A program made the translations under genes and the position numbers. Under the pieces are notes generated by a model that was not told the origin of the DNA, did not search any database, and worked only from the letters and a program-made list of their open reading frames with translations. A DNA stretch of 64,000 nt, from the NCBI RefSeq assembly GCF_000717745.1, contig NZ_JOBH01000002.1:1-64000 (forward strand). The letters run 5' to 3'. This document shows, piece by piece, positions 60,465 to 64,000 of the stretch. This DNA is from Streptomyces violens (GTDB lineage Bacteria > Actinomycetota > Actinomycetes > Streptomycetales > Streptomycetaceae). How positions within the stretch are numbered: the stretch's first letter is position 1; every line of letters begins with the position of its first letter.

Positions 60465-60496
60465 GAGCGGCGCGCCTGTGCTGGGGCGCGCCGCTC
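60465..60496 (+). terminator. Terminator of the APH-family gene
   Basis: The perfect 12-bp stem GAGCGGCGCGCC (60465-60476) / GGCGCGCCGCTC (60485-60496) has an 8-base loop and lies 20 bp after the stop. Confidence 0.8.
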
Positions 60497-60550
60497 TCGT
60501 ATGCGCGCTTCGAGGCCGAGGCGCGCCGCCTCGTATGTGCAGGGGTGGCG
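60483..60550 (+). repeat. ~34-bp degenerate tandem repeat after the APH terminator
   Basis: GGCGCGCCGCTCTCGTATGC (from 60485) recurs as GGCGCGCCGCCTCGTATGTG (from 60520) with one deleted base. The first copy is also the right arm of the terminator. Confidence 0.65.
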
Positions 60551-60735
60551 TACGGTGGCGCGCTCCGGGGCATCACCCTCACGCACCCTGTGGCGGTGCG
60601 GAGTCCGAGTGGTGCACGGCCCGGCGTTCCCTCCGGCAGTGGTCCATTCCACTGACGCGTCCCAGGCCCGGCGCCCGGTGCGCGAAACTTCTCCGGCCCC
60701 GCGCCGACCTGCGAAATCGACCGATTACGGGGTGA

Positions 60736-60764
60736 TTGACGGATCGTCGGTGAACCGATACCTC
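60736..60764 (+). promoter_or_regulatory. Promoter candidate for the amidase gene
   Basis: TTGACG (60736-60741), a 17-base spacer and TACCTC (60759-60764) lie about 80 bp upstream of the TTG start. The -10 is imperfect. Confidence 0.4.
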
Positions 60765-60844
60765 TTGATGGGTTCCCGCACGCCCAACGGCGCACCATCC
60801 GCCACACCGCCCGGTACGGGACGGGCCGGCCCGAGGAGGCTGCA

Positions 60845-62839
60845 TTGCGAGGATCCGCACCTGTCGGCGTCGCCAGACGCGACGCCCCCCGAACATCCCG
60901 CAGGACAACGAGGAGGGCCGGTACCGCCGTCGCGGTGGCCGCCCTCCTTCTGCCACTGGTCTCGGCCGCGCCCACCGCCACCGCGGGCGCGGACGCCGGT
61001 TCCCTCCAGCGCGCCTTCGCCGACGCCTCCGCCCGGTACGGCGTGCCCCAGAGTGTCCTGCTGGGCGTCGCCTATCTGGAGTCCCGCTGGGACGGGCACC
61101 GGGGCGCGCCCAGCGTGGCCGGCGGCTACGGCCCGATGCACCTCACCGACGCGCGGACCGCGCTCGCCCGTGAGGCGCCGCACCACAGTGAGGGCACCGA
61201 GGACGCCCGCGGCGACGACGCGCGCCCCCGGAAGACCGCCGAGGCGAAGCTGCCGAAGGCCTCGGAGCTGCCGGCGCGGCTGCGGACCCTGCCGAAGGCC
61301 GCGGCGCTCACCGGCCTGCCCGCGCGCGAGCTGCGCGAGAACGCCGCGGCGAACGTCAGCGGCGGCGCGGCCCTCCTCGCCGACCAGCAGCGCAGGCTCG
61401 GCCTGAAGGCGAGCGCCGACCCCGCCGACTGGTACGCCGCGGTGGCCCGCTACTCGGGCGCGAGCGAGGCGAAGAGCGCCACCGTCTTCGCCGACCAGGT
61501 GTACGACGTGCTGCGCGCCGGCGCGTCCCGGACGACCGACGCCGGCCAGCGCGTCACCCTCGCCAAGTCCCCGGGCCTCACCCCCGACCGCGCGCAGACC
61601 CGCGTGCTGGGCCTGCGCAAGGCGCAGTCCGGGAGGACCGAGTGCCCGCCGGACGTGGCGTGCGAGTCTGTGCCCGCTCCGTACCAGGAGCTCGGCGACG
61701 GCGACTACGGCAACCACGACCTGGCGGACCGCCCCGAGGACCAGTCCGTCGACTACATCGTCATCCACGACACGGAAGCGACGTGGGAGACGACCCTGAA
61801 GCTGGTGCAGGACCCGACGTATGTGTCCTGGCACTACAGCCTCCGGTCCGCCGACGGGCTGATCGCCCAGCACGTCCCGACCAAGGACGTCGGCTGGCAC
61901 GCGGGCAACTGGTACGTCAACTCCCGCTCCATCGGCCTGGAGCACGAGGGCTTCCTGGCGGCACCGGACGCCTGGTACACGGAGGCGATGTACCAGACCT
62001 CCGCGCGCCTGGTGCGGTACCTGGCGCGGAAGTACGACATCCCCCTCGACCGGCAGCACATCCTCGGGCACGACAACGTGCCGGGGACGACCACCGCCTC
62101 GATCAAGGGCATGCACACCGACCCGGGCCCGTACTGGGACTGGGACCACTACTTCATCCTGCTGGGCAGGCCGCTGGTGCCGACCGCGGGGCCGCACGGC
62201 GGGCTGGTCACCATCCGTCCGGAGTACGAGGAGAACCAGCCCGCGTACACCGGCTGCGAGAAGGCGGGCCAGCCGTGCGCCGCGCACGGCTCGGGCGCCG
62301 TACGCCTGTACTCGGCGCCCAGCGAGGACGCTCCGCTGATCAAGGACGAGGGGCTGCACCCCGGGGGCGCTGACTCCACCACCGGGGTGAACGACACGGG
62401 CGCCCGCGCCAGTACCGGACAGCAGTTCGCGGTCGCGGAGCGGAAGGGCGACTGGACGGCGATCTGGTACCTCGGCCAGAAGGCGTGGTTCCACAACCCC
62501 GGCGCGGAGCCGACGGCGGTGCACGCCAGGGGCTGGGTGGCCGTCCCGAAGGAGGGCAGGACCGAGATCCCGGTCTACGGCCGGGCCTACCCGGAGAAGA
62601 CCGCCTACCCGGCCGGCGTCCCGGTCCAGTCGGTCTCGCCGCTCCCGTACGCCCTCAAGGCCGGCCAGCGTTACGCGGTCGGCGACCGGACGCTCGGCGA
62701 GTACTTCTACGCACCGACGTTCGACACGAGCAAGCACACGGTCGTGCGCGGCAAGGACGCGTACTACGAGATCCAGGTCGGCCACCGGGTCGGCTACGTC
62801 CGCGCGGCGGATGTCGACATCCGCAGGTCGGGCCGCTAG
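60845..62839 (+). CDS. Secreted two-domain peptidoglycan hydrolase (lysozyme-like plus N-acetylmuramoyl-L-alanine amidase)
   Basis: A 664-residue exported cell-wall enzyme that starts at TTG 60845 with an excellent GAGGAGG. The N-terminus is Arg-rich (RRDAPRTSRRTTRR) before a hydrophobic core and an Ala-rich cleavage site around 45-50, so Tat or Sec export is possible. Residues ~52-100 resemble a transglycosylase fold (ARYGVPQSVLLGVAYLESRWD, GGYGPMHL). Residues ~300-440 are an Amidase_2 domain with zinc ligands in IVIHDTEATW, ILGHDNVPG and MHTDPGPYW. The C-terminal ~190 residues look SH3-like. It probably cleaves peptidoglycan during growth or lysis. Confidence 0.9.
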   Translation: MRGSAPVGVARRDAPRTSRRTTRRAGTAVAVAALLLPLVSAAPTATAGADAGSLQRAFADASARYGVPQSVLLGVAYLESRWDGHRGAPSVAGGYGPMHLTDARTALAREAPHHSEGTEDARGDDARPRKTAEAKLPKASELPARLRTLPKAAALTGLPARELRENAAANVSGGAALLADQQRRLGLKASADPADWYAAVARYSGASEAKSATVFADQVYDVLRAGASRTTDAGQRVTLAKSPGLTPDRAQTRVLGLRKAQSGRTECPPDVACESVPAPYQELGDGDYGNHDLADRPEDQSVDYIVIHDTEATWETTLKLVQDPTYVSWHYSLRSADGLIAQHVPTKDVGWHAGNWYVNSRSIGLEHEGFLAAPDAWYTEAMYQTSARLVRYLARKYDIPLDRQHILGHDNVPGTTTASIKGMHTDPGPYWDWDHYFILLGRPLVPTAGPHGGLVTIRPEYEENQPAYTGCEKAGQPCAAHGSGAVRLYSAPSEDAPLIKDEGLHPGGADSTTGVNDTGARASTGQQFAVAERKGDWTAIWYLGQKAWFHNPGAEPTAVHARGWVAVPKEGRTEIPVYGRAYPEKTAYPAGVPVQSVSPLPYALKAGQRYAVGDRTLGEYFYAPTFDTSKHTVVRGKDAYYEIQVGHRVGYVRAADVDIRRSGR

Positions 62840-63818
62840 ACGAGGCGCGGGGGGCCGCGGGGGCCTTTGGGGCCCCCCGCCGCCCGTTTTCTGTTCCCCC
62901 GGGCCGCCTCTCCTCGCGCCCCCGCCACCCCAATTGTTCAACGGTCCGCGCGCCGAGGATCACCGAGGTGACGGCCGGGCGGTCGCGTACCCAGGCCAGC
63001 GCGACCTGCGCCATGGAGACGCCGCGTTCCTCGGCCACCGCGCGCACCTCGTCGACGACGGCCCAGGTGCGCGCGACGCCGCCGCGCCGGTCGTACGCCT
63101 CGACGCCGCGCTCCGGGTTCTCGCCGAGCCGGGTGGCGCCGGCGGGCCGGGCGTCCCGGCGGTACTTGCCGGTCAGCCAGCCGCCGCCGAGCGGGCTCCA
63201 CGGGAGCAGCCCGAGCCCTTCGGAGGCGCAGGCCGGCGTGATCTCCCATTCGATCTCTCGGGAGAGCAGGCTGTACTGCGGCTGGAGGGTGACCGGGCGG
63301 GCCAGTCCCCGGAAGTCGGCGACGTCGACGGTCTTCTGGAGCTGCCAGCCGGTGAAGTTGGACAGCCCGATGTAGTGGATCTTCCCCTGGCGTACCGCGT
63401 CGTCGAGGAAGCGGAGCGTCTCCTCGATGGGCGTGAGCGGGTCCCAGGCGTGCGCCTGGTACAGATCGACCGTCTCGACGCCGAGCCGGCGCAGCGAGGC
63501 GTCCAGCGCGCGGTGCAGGTGGCGGCGGGAGAGCCCGGCGCCGTTCGGGTCCTCGCCCATGGGGAAGCGGCCCTTGGTGGCGAGGACGACGCGGTCGGTG
63601 ACGTCGGCGGGGCGGGATGCCAGCCAGCGCCCGACGATCTCTTCGGACGCGCCCGCGGTGTAGACATCAGCGGTGTCCACGAGGGTGCCGCCGGCTTCGA
63701 CGAAGCGGTCCAACTGGGCGTGCGCCCCCGCCTCGTCGGTCTCGTGGCCGAAGGTCATGGTGCCCAGTGCCAGCTCCGAGACGGCGCAGCCGCTGGCTCC
63801 GAGGGTGCGGTACTCCAT
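62655..63818 (-). CDS. Aldo/keto reductase with eroded C-terminus overlapping the amidase gene
   Basis: The first ~296 residues are a clean NADPH-dependent aldo/keto reductase: LALGTMTFGHETDEA, catalytic D48, Y53, K82 and H123, YIGLSNFTGWQLQKT, QPQYSLLSREIEWE and SVILGARTVEQL. Right after VEQL, where family members have another ~35-40 residues, the frame turns into Arg/Gly/Pro-rich sequence. It runs through the amidase terminator and 185 bp antisense into the amidase 3' end before a stop at 62655. The true C-terminus has been lost by deletion or frameshift; the barrel may be impaired. ATG 63818 has GGAAGGAG upstream. It lies 29 bp after the alpha-glucosidase stop, suggesting an operon. Confidence 0.7.
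   Translation of the reverse strand: MEYRTLGASGCAVSELALGTMTFGHETDEAGAHAQLDRFVEAGGTLVDTADVYTAGASEEIVGRWLASRPADVTDRVVLATKGRFPMGEDPNGAGLSRRHLHRALDASLRRLGVETVDLYQAHAWDPLTPIEETLRFLDDAVRQGKIHYIGLSNFTGWQLQKTVDVADFRGLARPVTLQPQYSLLSREIEWEITPACASEGLGLLPWSPLGGGWLTGKYRRDARPAGATRLGENPERGVEAYDRRGGVARTWAVVDEVRAVAEERGVSMAQVALAWVRDRPAVTSVILGARTVEQLGWRGREERRPGGTENGRRGAPKAPAAPRASSSGPTCGCRHPPRGRSRPGGRPGSRSTRPCRARPCACSCRTSVRRSTRRASGRRPRNAGRP
62849..62878 (+). terminator. Terminator of the amidase gene
   Basis: The G-rich arm GGGGGGCC (62849-62856) or the nearer GGGGGCC (62859-62865) pairs with GGCCCCCC (62871-62878). This gives a 7-8-bp stem 10-20 bp after the amidase stop, followed by TTTTCTGTT about 10 bp on. 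Confidence 0.65.
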
Positions 63819-63847
63819 GCCGGGAACTCCTTCCGTGCGCGAGGTGG

Positions 63848-64000
63848 TCACAGCGCGAGCCACACCGCCTGGTCCGGTGCCAGCCGGCCGTCCGCGAGCG
63901 GGCCGCTGGCCAGCAGTACCTCCTGGTGGTCCGGGAGGATGTACGGCTCGGCCGAGAGGTTGACGACGCACACGAAGCCCGGCTCGCGGCGCAGGGCGAG
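63848..64000 (-). CDS. 3' end of a GH13 alpha-glucosidase (partial)
   Basis: The last 50 codons of a minus-strand gene entering from the right edge. The peptide includes FVCVVNLSAEPYILPDHQEV, LLASGPLADGRLAPDQAVWL and the stop TGA at 63850-63848. This is the typical C-terminal beta-domain end of streptomycete GH13 oligo-1,6/alpha-1,4-glucosidases (AglA type), but the catalytic domain is outside the window. The eroded aldo/keto reductase follows directly downstream. Confidence 0.6.
   Translation of the reverse strand, partial: LALRREPGFVCVVNLSAEPYILPDHQEVLLASGPLADGRLAPDQAVWLAL

Larger units (their letters stand above)
60446..60844. other. Intergenic region between the APH-family and amidase genes
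   Basis: Contains the terminator 60465-60496, a degenerate ~34-bp repeat (60483-60550) with a second perfect hairpin CGAGGCG-CGC-CGCCTCG (60517-60533), and the amidase promoter candidate at 60736-60764. No gene is evident. Confidence 0.6.

Noticed and set aside
60600..60844. Cyclic-di-AMP (ydaO-type) riboswitch before the cell-wall amidase
   Set aside because: Such elements precede cell-wall hydrolase genes in Streptomyces, but I could not find the conserved core here.

Overview
This is a high-GC chromosomal segment with strong third-position G/C bias, GTG and TTG starts, conservon genes, SpoIIE- and NsdA-type regulators and a Streptomyces-type rRNA leader. It is almost certainly from a Streptomyces or close relative. 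Gene content is mostly core and accessory metabolism plus regulation. I see no phage, insertion sequence, CRISPR array or tRNA gene.

Layout. 1-477: the upstream end of an rRNA operon transcribed leftwards out of the window, with two candidate promoters. 0.5-2.7 kb: crr-ptsI (general PTS proteins EIIA-Glc and EI). 2.8-9.7 kb: a conserved hypothetical, acetoacetyl-CoA synthetase, a GH31 glycosidase and a 5'-truncated O-methyltransferase relic. 9.7-11 kb: a VanX-type dipeptidase and a DUF962/Mpo1-like protein. 11-15.4 kb: potADBC polyamine ABC importer. 15.7-17.7 kb: a composite EAL-CBS-GGDEF protein. 18.1-20.5 kb: glpF-glpK. 20.7-26.9 kb: a conservon (cvnA-B-C ... cvnD) split by a GntR-TauE pair and lacking a P450 gene. 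27.2-30 kb: a small membrane protein, an IclR regulator and an S-(hydroxymethyl)mycothiol dehydrogenase. 30-37.9 kb: a three-gene SMC-like operon resembling MksF-MksE-MksB (JetA-B-C) without a nuclease gene.

37.9-49.5 kb is a 5-oxoproline/gamma-glutamyl salvage island. It holds pyrrolidone-carboxylate peptidase, a DUF969-DUF979 permease pair, a GntR regulator, pxpA-pxpB-pxpC, an XRE-cupin regulator with a PuuB-like oxidase, and a fused HyuA-HyuB 5-oxoprolinase. Two copies of a 30-bp element (24/30 identical) sit inside the predicted -35/-10 spacers of the DUF969 and pxpA promoters, which makes the GntR protein the likely common regulator. 49.6-54 kb: two overlapping GT4 glycosyltransferases and psuG-psuK for pseudouridine breakdown. 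54-60.5 kb: a HEAT-like protein, a PAS-SpoIIE phosphatase, an NsdA-like regulator and an APH-family kinase containing the only in-frame TTA codon I found. 60.8-64 kb: a two-domain cell-wall amidase, a C-terminally eroded aldo/keto reductase and the 3' end of a GH13 alpha-glucosidase.

A recurring sequence signal runs through the window. Degenerate short tandem repeats (9-34 bp units) lie on or immediately 3' of stop codons of at least ten genes, often with the stop triplet preserved in each copy. No annotated feature type explains this, and it is the observation I would most like to see tested genome-wide.
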